From the NCBI GenBank assembly GCA_964423615.1, contig CAYRFQ010000001.1:1-64000 (forward strand): a stretch of DNA of 64,000 nt, written 5' to 3'. Position 1 is the first letter of the stretch. Each line of letters starts with the position of its first letter. A program made the position numbers and the translations under genes. The DNA is from CAYRFQ01 sp964423615. Its GTDB lineage: Bacteria; Planctomycetota; Planctomycetia; Gemmatales; Gemmataceae. Of the stretch, positions 44,997 to 55,325 are shown piece by piece. The notes beneath the pieces are model-generated. The model worked only from the letters and a program-made list of their open reading frames with translations. It searched no databases and had not been told where the DNA came from.

Positions 44997-47150
44997 ATGA
45001 ACAAATTGAGGGAGTACATAGGAGACGGACGTTGGTTCGCGGAACAAGGCAGACGAGGTTGGCCACGAGTTATGACCGGACCAGACGAACTACGGCAGAA
45101 TATTCAATTTCTCAAGGGACTTGCATCCGCCCGAGTGCCGATGCTCCAACGACTTGGTATCGAAACGGTGGGGGATCTGCTTTGGCACTTTCCGCGGGGC
45201 TACGACGAATTCAGTGGTCTGAAGCAGATTAACCAACTCGTCGAGGGGCAAATTCAAACGGTTCGGGGAGAGGTCATCGACATCGCGTCTCGACGTACCG
45301 CGACACGTAAAGCGATGGTCACGTTGCTGATCGACGATGGTAGTGGCGAGCAGGTCGAAGCCATTTGGTTCAACCAACACTGGCGAGCCAACCGCCATCA
45401 CATGGGGCAGTTCCTAGCCGTCACAGGTAAACCGAGTTGGTCGCGCGGGAAGTGGCGAATGAACATGCCCGAAGCGCGGGATGCTCACGATGTCGGGGAC
45501 AGCACCGACCTTGTTATTATATCGAAGTACCCCGCCACGAGTGATTTGCCGACGGAAAGCCTGCGGGTCATTATCCGGAAGGCCCTCGATCAGTATGCCG
45601 ACAACCTCATCGAGAAGTTGCCCAATGCGGTCCTCGAACGCCGGGGACTTCCGCCGATTAACAAAGCCATCCGCGACATTCATTTTCCTGAAACCATGCA
45701 GGACGCCAAGAACGCTCGGCGTCGATTTGTGTATGAAGAATTTCTGGTGCTACAACTGGCTCTTGCTGTCCGTCGGCGGGAACTCCGCTCTCGTCAACGA
45801 GCGTCGAAGCTGCCGTTGACGAAAACCATCGACACTCGTATTCGTCGGCTTTTTGCGTTCGAACTTACGAACGACCAGAACAAAGTCCTTTCGGAAATTG
45901 TCAAGGACCTCAACGACGAACGGCCGATGCAAAGGCTACTTCATGCAGATGTGGGAGCCGGGAAGACTGCCGTCGCCATCTACGCTTTGCTCGTGGCCGT
46001 TGCGAACAAACACCAGGCAGCTCTCATGGCCCCCACCGAGGTGCTTGCCCGACAACACTATCGGACTTTGCGAGACCTGCTGACTCACAGCCAAGTTCGA
46101 TTGAAGCTTCTCACTGGTTCGCTGTCTCCGAAGGAAAAACGAATCGCGTTGGCCGAGATCGCTTCAGGCAATGCTGATCTTGTCGTTGGAACACAAGCAC
46201 TTGTTCAAGACTCGGTCCAGTTCGCCAAACTCGGGCTTGTGGTCATTGACGAACAACACAAGTTTGGGGTCAACCAACGGGCGAGATTCCGAAAGTTGGG
46301 TCTCGATCCGCACTATCTGGTGATGACGGCGACACCTATTCCCAGGACTGTCGCCTTGACCGTGTTTGGAGACCTCGACACGTCGCAGATCACCGAGTTG
46401 CCACCTGGACGACAACCTGTGAAGACGAAGTGGGTGACGGACAAGGACCGCGAGCACATCTACGAGCAACTACTTGAGGAACTCCAGAAAGGAAAGCAGA
46501 TGTACGTCATCTGTCCGCTCGTTCAAGAGTCCGAGACACTCGACTTGAAAGCTGCACAGGAGACGTTCCTGGAATTGCAGGCGGGGCCTTTTGCCGGGGT
46601 CCAGTTGGGACTGCTCCACGGACGGATGGACGAGAAGGTCAAAGACAACATCATGCAGCAGTTCAGGGAAAAGGAGATCGATGTCCTGGTGAGCACGGTC
46701 GTTGTAGAAGTCGGTGTGGATATCCCGAATGCGACATTGATGATCATCGAACACGCCGACCGGTTTGGCCTGTCTCAGTTGCACCAGCTCCGTGGACGAG
46801 TGAGTCGAGGTCCTGTAGCAGGACAATGCTACCTGTTTGCCAACCCTTCAAGTGCCGATGGAAAAGAACGGCTCCGGATCATGACTCGGACTTCGAATGG
46901 GTTCAAACTAGCCGAGGAAGACGCCCGGTTGAGAGGGCTTGGTGAGTTCTTTGGGACACGCCAACACGGGCTCGGAGAGCTGCGAGTTGGTAACTTGATC
47001 ACCGATAGCGATATCCTGAATATCTCCCGGAAAGATGCTTTCGAGATGGTCCTCCATGACCCTCGATTGAAGGAGCCGGAACATTTGGCACTGCGGATGG
47101 CGGTGTTGGACAAATATGGTCAGACGTTGGACCTGGCCGAAGTTGGATGA
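44997..47150 (+). CDS. recG: ATP-dependent DNA helicase RecG
   Basis: This 717-residue helicase remodels stalled replication forks and branched recombination intermediates. The N-terminal wedge/OB domain occupies about 60-170. The Walker A motif HADVGAGKTA is at about 316-325, DEQHKFGVNQRARF (a DEQH-box, as in RecG) at about 417, and MTATPIPRT marks motif III. Motifs V-VI are VSTVVVEVGVDIPNA and FGLSQLHQLRGRVSRG. The TRG hairpin region follows (GFKLAEEDARLRGLGEFFG). The length is close to E. coli RecG (693). Confidence 0.97.
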   Translation: MNKLREYIGDGRWFAEQGRRGWPRVMTGPDELRQNIQFLKGLASARVPMLQRLGIETVGDLLWHFPRGYDEFSGLKQINQLVEGQIQTVRGEVIDIASRRTATRKAMVTLLIDDGSGEQVEAIWFNQHWRANRHHMGQFLAVTGKPSWSRGKWRMNMPEARDAHDVGDSTDLVIISKYPATSDLPTESLRVIIRKALDQYADNLIEKLPNAVLERRGLPPINKAIRDIHFPETMQDAKNARRRFVYEEFLVLQLALAVRRRELRSRQRASKLPLTKTIDTRIRRLFAFELTNDQNKVLSEIVKDLNDERPMQRLLHADVGAGKTAVAIYALLVAVANKHQAALMAPTEVLARQHYRTLRDLLTHSQVRLKLLTGSLSPKEKRIALAEIASGNADLVVGTQALVQDSVQFAKLGLVVIDEQHKFGVNQRARFRKLGLDPHYLVMTATPIPRTVALTVFGDLDTSQITELPPGRQPVKTKWVTDKDREHIYEQLLEELQKGKQMYVICPLVQESETLDLKAAQETFLELQAGPFAGVQLGLLHGRMDEKVKDNIMQQFREKEIDVLVSTVVVEVGVDIPNATLMIIEHADRFGLSQLHQLRGRVSRGPVAGQCYLFANPSSADGKERLRIMTRTSNGFKLAEEDARLRGLGEFFGTRQHGLGELRVGNLITDSDILNISRKDAFEMVLHDPRLKEPEHLALRMAVLDKYGQTLDLAEVG

Positions 47151-47532
47151 GTTGCTCGCGAGTTGGCACACAGGGCACACCAACAGAACCTGTGTGATCA
47201 AGACAGAGCTAATCGCAGTTCGCCGATCTGCAGGACGTCATGTTGAAGTCCAATCACCCAGTTCGAATCTCGAGACGCACCGACGAAGAACGTCGACAAG
47301 AAAATGCCGAAAGCATTGTCAGAGAAGTGCTTGATCATCTTCGCCAACAGCAGCATAACTCTCATTCGAAGCTCCGTCTGTTCCAAGGGAGGTCGAAGGA
47401 GGAAACAAGAATGCCGACTCGGTTCTGTTGTGGTGACAACTGTGTCAAGCACGTTAAACAGCGTACTGCCCATCGGAGGAATCGTTCCATTCTTTCGTTG
47501 AGCAATATAACAACTCTCATTTCTTTTCTGAT
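47151..47532. other. 382-bp convergent spacer
   Basis: The spacer between convergent recG and the PVC-type gene should contain their terminators, but none is clear. A plus-strand frame starting at 47240 stays open into the opposite gene and is charged, with no recognised family, so it is not called. Confidence 0.35.
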
Positions 47533-50500
47533 TCATCGTGTTCCCAGACTTTTCAGGTACGCATACAAATCAACGATCTCCGCGTCTGTCCAATTATCCA
47601 GCAACCCCGATGGCATGAGTGATTGTCGACTTCGCATCTGCAAATCAATCTGGTCGCCGGCAATTCGCAATGCGTTCCCGTTGCTGTCCTGAAGGATGAC
47701 CCCGTCTTCGGCCTGGTAGATGACCTGCCCGGAATAGAGTTTTCCCGTGGTGGTTCTAATGAGGGTCGTTTGGTAACGCTCGGATACATCCCGATTCGGT
47801 TGCAGTATGGCTGTGAAAAGGTCTTTCCGAGAAAATCGGCCAGTCACTCCCTGGAGGTCAGGACCAAGGGCTTGGCGACCGGAATGACAGGATGCACATC
47901 GTCCCTTGACGAACACTCGTTTTCCGCGACCAGTTTGGCCCTTGGCCCAGTCGAGTTTCGTGAGTCGTTGTTGCCAGGCTGTGACATCCACGCCATCGGG
48001 GTTGTTGGCCTTGGCAGCGAGTTGTGGATGAGTCTTTGTCAACCAGGCCATCCAGTCCTCATGGGAAGGTCCGAGTTTTTGTCCAGAAACTCGTTGGAGT
48101 TGGTTGATGATCTCTCTCTCAAAGTCATTGGATTTCCCTTGGGGAAGTCGTTTCCAAGCCATGATGAGAGCAAAAGCTTGTTGGCCCGTTGGACGTGCAG
48201 GAAGCTCCAAAAGGGCCTTGAGGCTTGTGCGCGAGATAGACAAACTTGGTGAGTTCAGACCTCGAACGAAGCGGTCATGGTCCTCGATTTGGGGACTCTT
48301 GGCCAGGATGGGAAGGACTGCCGACTGGAGTCCTTGGGTGGCTCCCAGTTCTCGTAAAAGAGGATAGACTTCTTTTCGGGGCAACGCTGAAACAATGCCA
48401 ACGAGTTGTGGCGTCCAATCATAGTCTTCTTGTGTCTTGGCTCGCTGAAGAAATTTTCGGGCAGCCTTCTTTCGGTCGAAGCCACGAACTCGTGCAAAAA
48501 GAACATGCCCTGGATGACCGAAGTCTTTGTGGTTCAGGATGGCTCCTGGAAGCTCTTGGTCTCGGGTAACCAATTCACGGTAAACCTCTTGTATTCGTCG
48601 TGGCCAGTTACGGTCACGGTTCGCTTTGAGTATATCTAAACTCGGTTCGAGACCGACCAACACTTCGGCTGTCTTTTTGGTGATGTCGATGGAACGTGGA
48701 GCCGATAGTCGCGAGGTTACGATGAGATAGTGTATCTGCTCCACAGGATCATCGAGTTTGGTCATCTTCTGGACCATCCTGGTGAGTGTCACCTCGCTGT
48801 CATCCTGGAGCATCGCCAGAGTCCGGGAAGCCTCTCGGTCCACATCTCCATGTCCTGTCCAGAGCAACTTCCGGAGTTGGGCCTTGGTTCGTTGGAGCTC
48901 AGTAGTATCGATGGCCTTCTCGACAGTCGAGCGAGTACGCCTCGGAGAGTATCCTTCCCAGACTTCGATCTTTCGATCCATTGTGGAAAGGTTGCCAAAT
49001 GCTAACTGGATGATCCGGATGGCAGCAAGTCGGTAATGCGATTCGGTGGTGTCCTTTAACACCTTTCGCATGGAGGACGCCACCTCCTTGGGGTACTTGG
49101 AGTATAGTGCCAGTCCCGTTGTGAGTTGTTGGGGGATCGTCCGTGCACGTTTGAGAACTTTCTTTTGCTCGGCAGCAGGAAGGTCTCGGAGAAGTCTTGC
49201 CGTGGCTAAACGCAAGTATCTATCGGAGGTGTCCCAGTTGCTCATGATGATCTGAGACAAAGAGGAGTTGGCGGATGGCGATGCCGAGTATCTGGCCAAC
49301 AAAGTGAGCTTCCGTCGGAGTTCGTGGAGGTCCGTCGTCTTCCAGGAAAGAACCTCTTTGAAGTGGCTTTCTGAGTGAAGCGGCAGAAGTCGTTTAGCCG
49401 GTTGGAGGCGTTTGACGGCCTTGGTGGCAACCTTTCCGTTGGGGTATCGGATGCGGTAGACGGCCCCACGAGTTCCGCGACCTCCAATCGAGAGATACAG
49501 GTCGCCAGTTTTCGGATGAACGACTGCACCAGTGGGTGCGAAACCGTTGTCACCGACGGCTTCGAGGAACACCTCCTTGGTGGACGTGTAGGACGAACCT
49601 TGTTTTTTCAATCCGACAAAGTACACTTTGCCGAACGTCCAGTCGAGGGCGAAGATGCCGCCCCGGTATTTCTCGGGAAACTGCGTATGTCGGTAGCAAA
49701 CGACGCCTGTGGGTGATCCTCGGTTCAAGGTCGCCAACGGTTCGACCACATCAGGAAAATACGGAGGACAACGCCAAGTGTTAGCGAATTGCGGAGACAA
49801 CCAACCGTGAAAGCCGCCGGGAATAACATGATACAAACGGGTAGGCTCGTACCAGGGTAGCGACACACATCGTTCGTTGTCCGAGTCATAAGTGAACAGT
49901 TCGCCATCAGCGTTAAAGTCCATTCCGTAGGCGTTCCGGAAGCCGTCGGCGACGATCTCGCTCTTTTTCAAGTCTGGAGTGAACCGCAGTACCACACCCG
50001 CTGTTGGTGTTTTGATTGGCGACGTGGATAGTTGAGCGAAGTTCTTTCCGACTCCTGAATGGTTGCCGCACAGGACATACAACCACCCGTCTGGTCCACG
50101 ACGAATGGCGTGGGTCGAGTGTTCGCCTCCGGTCTTGAGACGGTGGAGGATTTGGGATTGTCCGTCGGCCTTGTTGTCACCATTCTTGTCGAAGAATCGA
50201 CGTAGGCCTCCATCGCCGGTGACGTAAAGCGTGTCACCCTCCCAGAGAAGTCCCATCGCACCATCGCGAGGAGTATCTGCAAATGGGATGGCCTTGTCAG
50301 CCTTTCCGTCCTTGTTGGTATCTTCGAGAATGCGGATGTACTTACGCCCGGCGACCACAATTCGACCTTTCGGATCGACAGTAAGAGTGTAGATGTCGTT
50401 GGCCAGTCGGCTGTCTGCGTACTCGGTGACCTCGAAACCATCAGGAACCTGGAGACCGAGGTCTACCGAATCAGCCAGGGACTCCTGGGACCATAGGAAA

Positions 50501-50544
50501 AACAGAAATAGAAGCACCAGGTGTCTGAAGTAGGAATATGGCAT
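47533..50544 (-). CDS. PVC-type secreted dehydrogenase-like protein with C-terminal haem domain
   Basis: This 1003-residue protein is a planctomycete hallmark. The signal peptide is FRHLVLLFLFFLWSQESLA. The N-terminal half resembles a beta-propeller (TIGR02604-like, membrane-bound dehydrogenase domain): GRIVVAGRKYIRILEDTNKD, EHSTHAIRRGPDGWLYVLC and ADGFRNAYGMDFNADGEL. A HEAT-like helical middle follows. The C-terminus has CxxCH in KGRCASCHSGRQALGPDLQ (about residue 880), the haem-binding TIGR02603 type. The start MPYSYF has little ribosome-site match. The substrate is unknown, and the location is periplasmic or cell surface. Confidence 0.88.
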   Translation of the reverse strand: MPYSYFRHLVLLFLFFLWSQESLADSVDLGLQVPDGFEVTEYADSRLANDIYTLTVDPKGRIVVAGRKYIRILEDTNKDGKADKAIPFADTPRDGAMGLLWEGDTLYVTGDGGLRRFFDKNGDNKADGQSQILHRLKTGGEHSTHAIRRGPDGWLYVLCGNHSGVGKNFAQLSTSPIKTPTAGVVLRFTPDLKKSEIVADGFRNAYGMDFNADGELFTYDSDNERCVSLPWYEPTRLYHVIPGGFHGWLSPQFANTWRCPPYFPDVVEPLATLNRGSPTGVVCYRHTQFPEKYRGGIFALDWTFGKVYFVGLKKQGSSYTSTKEVFLEAVGDNGFAPTGAVVHPKTGDLYLSIGGRGTRGAVYRIRYPNGKVATKAVKRLQPAKRLLPLHSESHFKEVLSWKTTDLHELRRKLTLLARYSASPSANSSLSQIIMSNWDTSDRYLRLATARLLRDLPAAEQKKVLKRARTIPQQLTTGLALYSKYPKEVASSMRKVLKDTTESHYRLAAIRIIQLAFGNLSTMDRKIEVWEGYSPRRTRSTVEKAIDTTELQRTKAQLRKLLWTGHGDVDREASRTLAMLQDDSEVTLTRMVQKMTKLDDPVEQIHYLIVTSRLSAPRSIDITKKTAEVLVGLEPSLDILKANRDRNWPRRIQEVYRELVTRDQELPGAILNHKDFGHPGHVLFARVRGFDRKKAARKFLQRAKTQEDYDWTPQLVGIVSALPRKEVYPLLRELGATQGLQSAVLPILAKSPQIEDHDRFVRGLNSPSLSISRTSLKALLELPARPTGQQAFALIMAWKRLPQGKSNDFEREIINQLQRVSGQKLGPSHEDWMAWLTKTHPQLAAKANNPDGVDVTAWQQRLTKLDWAKGQTGRGKRVFVKGRCASCHSGRQALGPDLQGVTGRFSRKDLFTAILQPNRDVSERYQTTLIRTTTGKLYSGQVIYQAEDGVILQDSNGNALRIAGDQIDLQMRSRQSLMPSGLLDNWTDAEIVDLYAYLKSLGTR

Positions 50545-50717
50545 GGTGGTGTTGTTGGGTTGGTGTTTGGAAAGTGAATCCTTCGCAGTCAGAACCACTC
50601 ACCCTTGATCCTTTTGCCGCAAGCGGTGAGATGACCTCACCCAAACGAGGCAGGGAAGACACTGGGTGAGGAAGGTTCTCTCGAGCGATGTTGTTAACGG
50701 TACCCAAGAGATGACAT

Positions 50718-53700
50718 TCACCTTGGGATGATGACCGTCGGGATTCTCATTGTCGTGGCAGTCTTATTAAGTTTGCTGGCTTCCCGTTTGAGGTCATCCC
50801 AGTCTGCTACTAATCGACGCAAGATGTTGGCCTGATCAGCGTAGACCTCGCGTAACCCCTGATTGGGAACACCTTCACCTCGGCTTGCATATCCCAAAAG
50901 TGTACATAGCTGGGAATAGAGCTTCGCACCTCCCTTTTGGGCAAGGATGTCGTAAGCCACCTTGGCCTTCGGATTGTGGAGTTCCGCTTCAAGTTCGTCG
51001 AGCTTGTTAATCAGTTTTTCGTTTTGATTTACAAACTTCTTGTTCTTGAGGTACTTGGTGACAAGTTTGTTTCGCGATTCTAGTTGTTTCTTGAGAGTTC
51101 TCAAATCAAGAACGGTTTCCACAACGGTATCGATGTCCTTGTGGAGCTTGAGCAAGAAAGCAAGCTGCTGTTTCCGTTCGGCCTGTGTCAACTGCGAACG
51201 GGGATCGGCTTTGACCTCAACATCGGTCGTGTAGTCCTGGTCATCCACAAACAACTTCACCGTGTATTTTCCGGGAACGGCCAAAGGTCCGACTTTCGCG
51301 TCGGCACCTTCTTTGATCGCTCCTTTGAGTGGCTTGCTCCCATCGTGTCGGAAATTCCAAATCACTCGGTGTAATCCTGGCTTGGTCGGGAGTTTTTCTT
51401 TCACCTCCGTTTTGGCATCCTTGTCCTTTTTCTTGTTCTTGATGGTTCGGATGCATTGCCCCTTGCTGTCGTAAATCTTGAGGAGCACCTCTTTCGACTT
51501 ACCGGCGAGGTGGTAGTGGATGATCGCACCCGCAGGTGGATTCGACATCGCAGGATCACGTAGTGCGGAATAGAGTGATGTTGCATACCGCCACTGGATC
51601 GTTGTGGGGATGTCAAAAAGATGCGTCTTGTTTTTCCGAATCTTGTGTAAGGTGCGGACGGGTGTAAGATCGTCCAGGATCCAGATCGATCGACCGTTCG
51701 TGCCTACAACGAGGTCATCTTCACGGGCCGAAAGGTCATGAACGGCGACGGTCGGCATATTGAGCTTCAGCGGCTCCCAGGTCATCCCGCCGTCTAGAGT
51801 GAAGGACACCCCACGCTCCGTCCCGACGTAGAGAACTTTGGAATCCTTGGGATCACATCGGACAACGTGGAGATAAATGTCCTGTGGCATTTTTCGTGAC
51901 AAGTTCGTCCACGTTTTTCCGAAATCGGTCGTTTTGTACAGGTAGGGCTTCATGTTGTCGAGGCGGTGACAGTCGACCACAATATAGGCGGTGCCAGAGT
52001 GAAACGGGCTAGCTTCGATGCAGCTGACAGTTCCCAACGGAGGCATGCCTGGGATGTTCTTGGTCACATCAGTCCAGGTCTCTCCGCCATTGCGTGTGAT
52101 ATGGACGAGCCCGTCATCACTTCCAGCCCAGAGGACTCCTTGTTTCAGAGGGGATTCCGCGAGTGAGAAGATGGTACAGAAGTACTCCGCGGAGGTATTG
52201 TCGCCTGTGATCGGACCTCCTGCCCACTTTTGTTTATCCTTGTCGTCAGTCGTGAGATCTTTGCTGACCTGCTTCCAGGTGTGTCCTCCGTCCCTGGTCC
52301 GGAATAGGACATTAGCCCCGTGGTACACGGTCTTGGGATCGTGGCGTGACACAAGGATAGGTGCTGTCCACTGGAATCGGTACTTGATATCACCAGCACC
52401 AAATCCCGAGGTCTGGAATGGGAACTTGGTGATCGATTTTGCCTGTCGTGTACGATGGTCATAACGGGTCAGAATCCCGCTGTACTCTCCAGAGTAAACA
52501 ATGTTCGGGTCGAAAGGATCGGGGACAGAGAATCCTGTCTCACCGCCTCCCACGCGGTGCCAGTGACCAATCCGAATGTCATCTCCCACCAGGCTGTTAC
52601 TCGGGCCAGACGCAGTCCCCAGGTCTTGCATGTTACCCATGACTTTGTATGGTACACTGGTGTCCGTATTGATGTGGTAAAACTGTGTGATTGGGAGTTG
52701 CGGGGACTGCCAGGTCTTACCTCCGTTGAGGGTGAAGTCGACGCCACCGTCATTCGCGTTCACAATTCGTTGAGGGTTGGTTGGGTCGAACCAAATGTCG
52801 TGATGGTCAACGTGGTGAGGTTGTGGTTTGACTTTTGCGAAGGTTTTACCCCCATCGACACTCTTGTGCAGCAAGACGTTTGGAATCCAGACCTCGTCAG
52901 GGTCTCTGGGATGAACTCGGACCTGGGAGAAGTACCAGGGCCGCATCTGGATGTCGCCCTTTTTATGGACGAGCTTCCAAGTCTTTCCCGCGTCGTCGGA
53001 GCGGTACAATCCACCCTCCTTGGCTTCGATAATGGCATAGACTCGGTTACTGTCGGAAGGAGCGACAGTGACACCGATGCGACCTTTGACCCCTTTGGGG
53101 AGTCCCTTGCCTTTGAGTTCCTTCCAGGTATCTCCTCCGTCGGTGCTTTTATAAAGACCACTGCCTGGACCACCTGCGACGATGTCCCAGGGAAGCCGAC
53201 GGCCTTGCCACAAGGCCGCATACAAGATGCGGGGGTTGTTAGGGTCGAAGCAAACGTCAATCGCCCCTGTGTCCTTGTCCTTTTTGAGGACGTGCTCCCA
53301 GTTCCTTCCCCCGTCAGTCGTGCGGTAGACACCTCGTTCTGGGTTTGGCCCGAACGCATGACCCAGGACAGCCGCGTAGGCGACGTTGGCGTTCCTGGGA
53401 TGGACAATCATGTGTCCGATTTGGCCTTCTTGTTTCCAGACGTGCTTCCACGTCTTTCCGCCATCGGTGCTTTTGTAGATCCCGTTTCCCGCCCCTACGT
53501 TACCTCGGATATTGGCTTCTCCCGATCCGACGTAGACGACATTCGAATCTGAAGGCGCGACAACGATAGAGCCAATCGAAGAAATGGGTTGATCGTCGAA
53601 AATCGGTTTCCAGTTTTGTCCGGCGTCTTCGGATTTCCAAACACCGCCTGAGGCCGTGGCGACGTAATAGGTCATGGGATCGCCAATGACTCCACACGCA

Positions 53701-53873
53701 CGACTACACCGTCCACCCATCGCCGGGCCGATGAGGCGATATTTGATTCCTTTCAGTTCTTTGGGGCCACCTTCGTTCTCCTCAGCTTGGACGAGCGAAG
53801 AACCAACCAGTCCCAACAGCCATGCGCAGAGCATGATCTGCACGTAGAAATAATGCAGCGATGAACGACTCAT
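50718..53873 (-). CDS. Large secreted protein with BNR/Asp-box repeats (sortilin/VPS10-like propeller)
   Basis: This 1051-residue protein has a signal peptide (residues 1-30). Many Asp-box/BNR repeats recur: SEDAGQNWKPIF, STDGGKTWKHVW, TTDGGRNWEHVL and SDDAGKTWKLVH, with more up to about residue 690. They imply two beta-propellers such as sortilin/sialidase-like or photosystem-assembly-like folds. The last 350 residues have a different domain, with TKPGLHRVIWNFRHDGSKPL and GPLAVPGKYTVKLF, and a coiled-coil stretch of Leu/Lys/Glu. It may be a cell-surface glycan-binding protein. Enzymatic activity is not established. Confidence 0.85.
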   Translation of the reverse strand: MSRSSLHYFYVQIMLCAWLLGLVGSSLVQAEENEGGPKELKGIKYRLIGPAMGGRCSRACGVIGDPMTYYVATASGGVWKSEDAGQNWKPIFDDQPISSIGSIVVAPSDSNVVYVGSGEANIRGNVGAGNGIYKSTDGGKTWKHVWKQEGQIGHMIVHPRNANVAYAAVLGHAFGPNPERGVYRTTDGGRNWEHVLKKDKDTGAIDVCFDPNNPRILYAALWQGRRLPWDIVAGGPGSGLYKSTDGGDTWKELKGKGLPKGVKGRIGVTVAPSDSNRVYAIIEAKEGGLYRSDDAGKTWKLVHKKGDIQMRPWYFSQVRVHPRDPDEVWIPNVLLHKSVDGGKTFAKVKPQPHHVDHHDIWFDPTNPQRIVNANDGGVDFTLNGGKTWQSPQLPITQFYHINTDTSVPYKVMGNMQDLGTASGPSNSLVGDDIRIGHWHRVGGGETGFSVPDPFDPNIVYSGEYSGILTRYDHRTRQAKSITKFPFQTSGFGAGDIKYRFQWTAPILVSRHDPKTVYHGANVLFRTRDGGHTWKQVSKDLTTDDKDKQKWAGGPITGDNTSAEYFCTIFSLAESPLKQGVLWAGSDDGLVHITRNGGETWTDVTKNIPGMPPLGTVSCIEASPFHSGTAYIVVDCHRLDNMKPYLYKTTDFGKTWTNLSRKMPQDIYLHVVRCDPKDSKVLYVGTERGVSFTLDGGMTWEPLKLNMPTVAVHDLSAREDDLVVGTNGRSIWILDDLTPVRTLHKIRKNKTHLFDIPTTIQWRYATSLYSALRDPAMSNPPAGAIIHYHLAGKSKEVLLKIYDSKGQCIRTIKNKKKDKDAKTEVKEKLPTKPGLHRVIWNFRHDGSKPLKGAIKEGADAKVGPLAVPGKYTVKLFVDDQDYTTDVEVKADPRSQLTQAERKQQLAFLLKLHKDIDTVVETVLDLRTLKKQLESRNKLVTKYLKNKKFVNQNEKLINKLDELEAELHNPKAKVAYDILAQKGGAKLYSQLCTLLGYASRGEGVPNQGLREVYADQANILRRLVADWDDLKREASKLNKTATTMRIPTVIIPR

Positions 53874-54237
53874 CGGATGATGTACCTTCAGAGGATGAAA
53901 TGGTCTGTGGTAAGCTAACTCGATTCAGCGTATCGTAGCTAGAAATGGAGTGCAAGCAGTGGCAGGAATTCTTGGCGTATCAACAGTTGTGGCGATTGAC
54001 AACCGCTCGATGGTTCCCGAATCTGCCAGGGCCTGAACGCATTTATCTGTACACACCATTGCGTGTGGCCTTCGCCAACCCATCCCCAGGACGTTCCCCA
54101 GGACGTTTTCCAACACAATTCCCAATTCCCCGTGTCAAACGACAGCCAGGTATCTTACAATACTAAATCTGTGAGCGGATCGTCTCGAGACCGAATTCCT
54201 TTCCGCCCTCCACAATCGTGGCCACACTGGAGCCAAC
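53874..54237. other. 364-bp divergent spacer, no gene seen
   Basis: The spacer holds the divergent promoters of the BNR and FHA genes. A short direct repeat CCCCAGGACGTT/CCCCAGGACGTT lies near 54085-54110. No RNA gene was recognised. Confidence 0.4.
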
Positions 54238-55170
54238 ATGTCGTTCCGCCTTTTCTTATACTACTGTGCTCTAGTCGGAGGATGGGCTGCGTTCCTCGGT
54301 TGGTTCGTTGGATTGTTCGCCGCTCCGGAAAGCAACCCTATTTTCTCAGACGCCATCAAAGGACTCTTCCTTGGTTTTTGTGTCGGTCTGGGTTTGGGGT
54401 GTGTTGATGCTATCTGGAACATTTCGACTTCGCAGATTGGCCTGCTGAGTAAACGTCTCGGGGTTGCATTGCTCGTAGGAGCTTTCGGTGGATTCTTGGG
54501 TGGATTCGTTGGCCGGTCTTTGTTTGGCTTTTTACAAGATGGAATTCTCGAGATCGTCTTTTTCGTGCTTGGGTGGACTTTGACCGGAGCATTGATCGGA
54601 GCGGCCGTCGGAGTTTCGGATTTCATTGAAGGAGTTTTTCGAGGAGACGATCTTACCGGTCCCAAAGCAAAGCTTCGAAGAACGCTCCTTGGTGGAACGG
54701 TTGGAGGGATTCTGGGCGGCTCTCTTGCCTATCTGTTGAAGCAGCTTCTTCCTGGTTTCCTTTCTGAAAAAGCTGCCACGGAATTGTTGTCTCCCACAGC
54801 TATCGGGTTCGTGGCTTTGGGAATGTGTATTGGACTTCTGATCGGCTTGACACAGGTTATCCTTAAAGAAGCGTGGGTGAAAGTGGAAGTCGGGTTCCGT
54901 GCCGGTCGCGAGAAAATCTTGACTAAAGAACAAACCACGATCGGCCGGGCCGAATCGTGTGACATCGGGCTTTTCTCGGACCAGAAAGTTCAGAAACTTC
55001 ATGCCAAGATCGTACAGGTGAAAGACCAATACTTCGTCCAGGACGAGAATACTCCCAATGGGACGTTTGTAAACAATCAACAGGTTCCAGGCCGTGCACC
55101 TATCAAGTCTGGGGACCGAATACGTGTGGGCGATAGTATCTTGTGCTTTTTGGAACGACAGAAGAGATAA
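54238..55170 (+). CDS. Membrane FHA-domain protein
   Basis: This 310-residue protein has a glycine-rich membrane part of about six hydrophobic segments (residues 1-215), with repeated GxxxG-like stretches such as LLVGAFGGFLGGFVGRSLFG. A cytoplasmic FHA domain follows at about 225-305: TTIGRAESCDIGLF, VQKLHAKIVQ, NTPNGTFVNNQ and IKSGDRIRVGDS. The Arg, Ser/His and Asn phosphothreonine contacts fit the FHA signature. The ATG has GGAG upstream. It sits 155 nt before the kinase gene and may bind kinase-phosphorylated partners. Confidence 0.88.
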   Translation: MSFRLFLYYCALVGGWAAFLGWFVGLFAAPESNPIFSDAIKGLFLGFCVGLGLGCVDAIWNISTSQIGLLSKRLGVALLVGAFGGFLGGFVGRSLFGFLQDGILEIVFFVLGWTLTGALIGAAVGVSDFIEGVFRGDDLTGPKAKLRRTLLGGTVGGILGGSLAYLLKQLLPGFLSEKAATELLSPTAIGFVALGMCIGLLIGLTQVILKEAWVKVEVGFRAGREKILTKEQTTIGRAESCDIGLFSDQKVQKLHAKIVQVKDQYFVQDENTPNGTFVNNQQVPGRAPIKSGDRIRVGDSILCFLERQKR

Positions 55171-55325
55171 TCGAAAACTGGGAACAGAAACTTCCATATC
55201 GTCGTCCCAAGTGTAGAAGCTGACCCGTCGGATTTCGTCCGGGAATCATGCTGTTGGTTTTTTTGAGACCGATTCGGCTTTGCAGGCAATCGTCTCGAAA
55301 AAACGAAGTTGAGAAAGACACGACA

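Noticed and set aside
47240..47692. Possible small gene on the plus strand after recG
   Set aside because: It is charged and short, with no family, and it continues into the antisense of the PVC gene end. Support is too weak.
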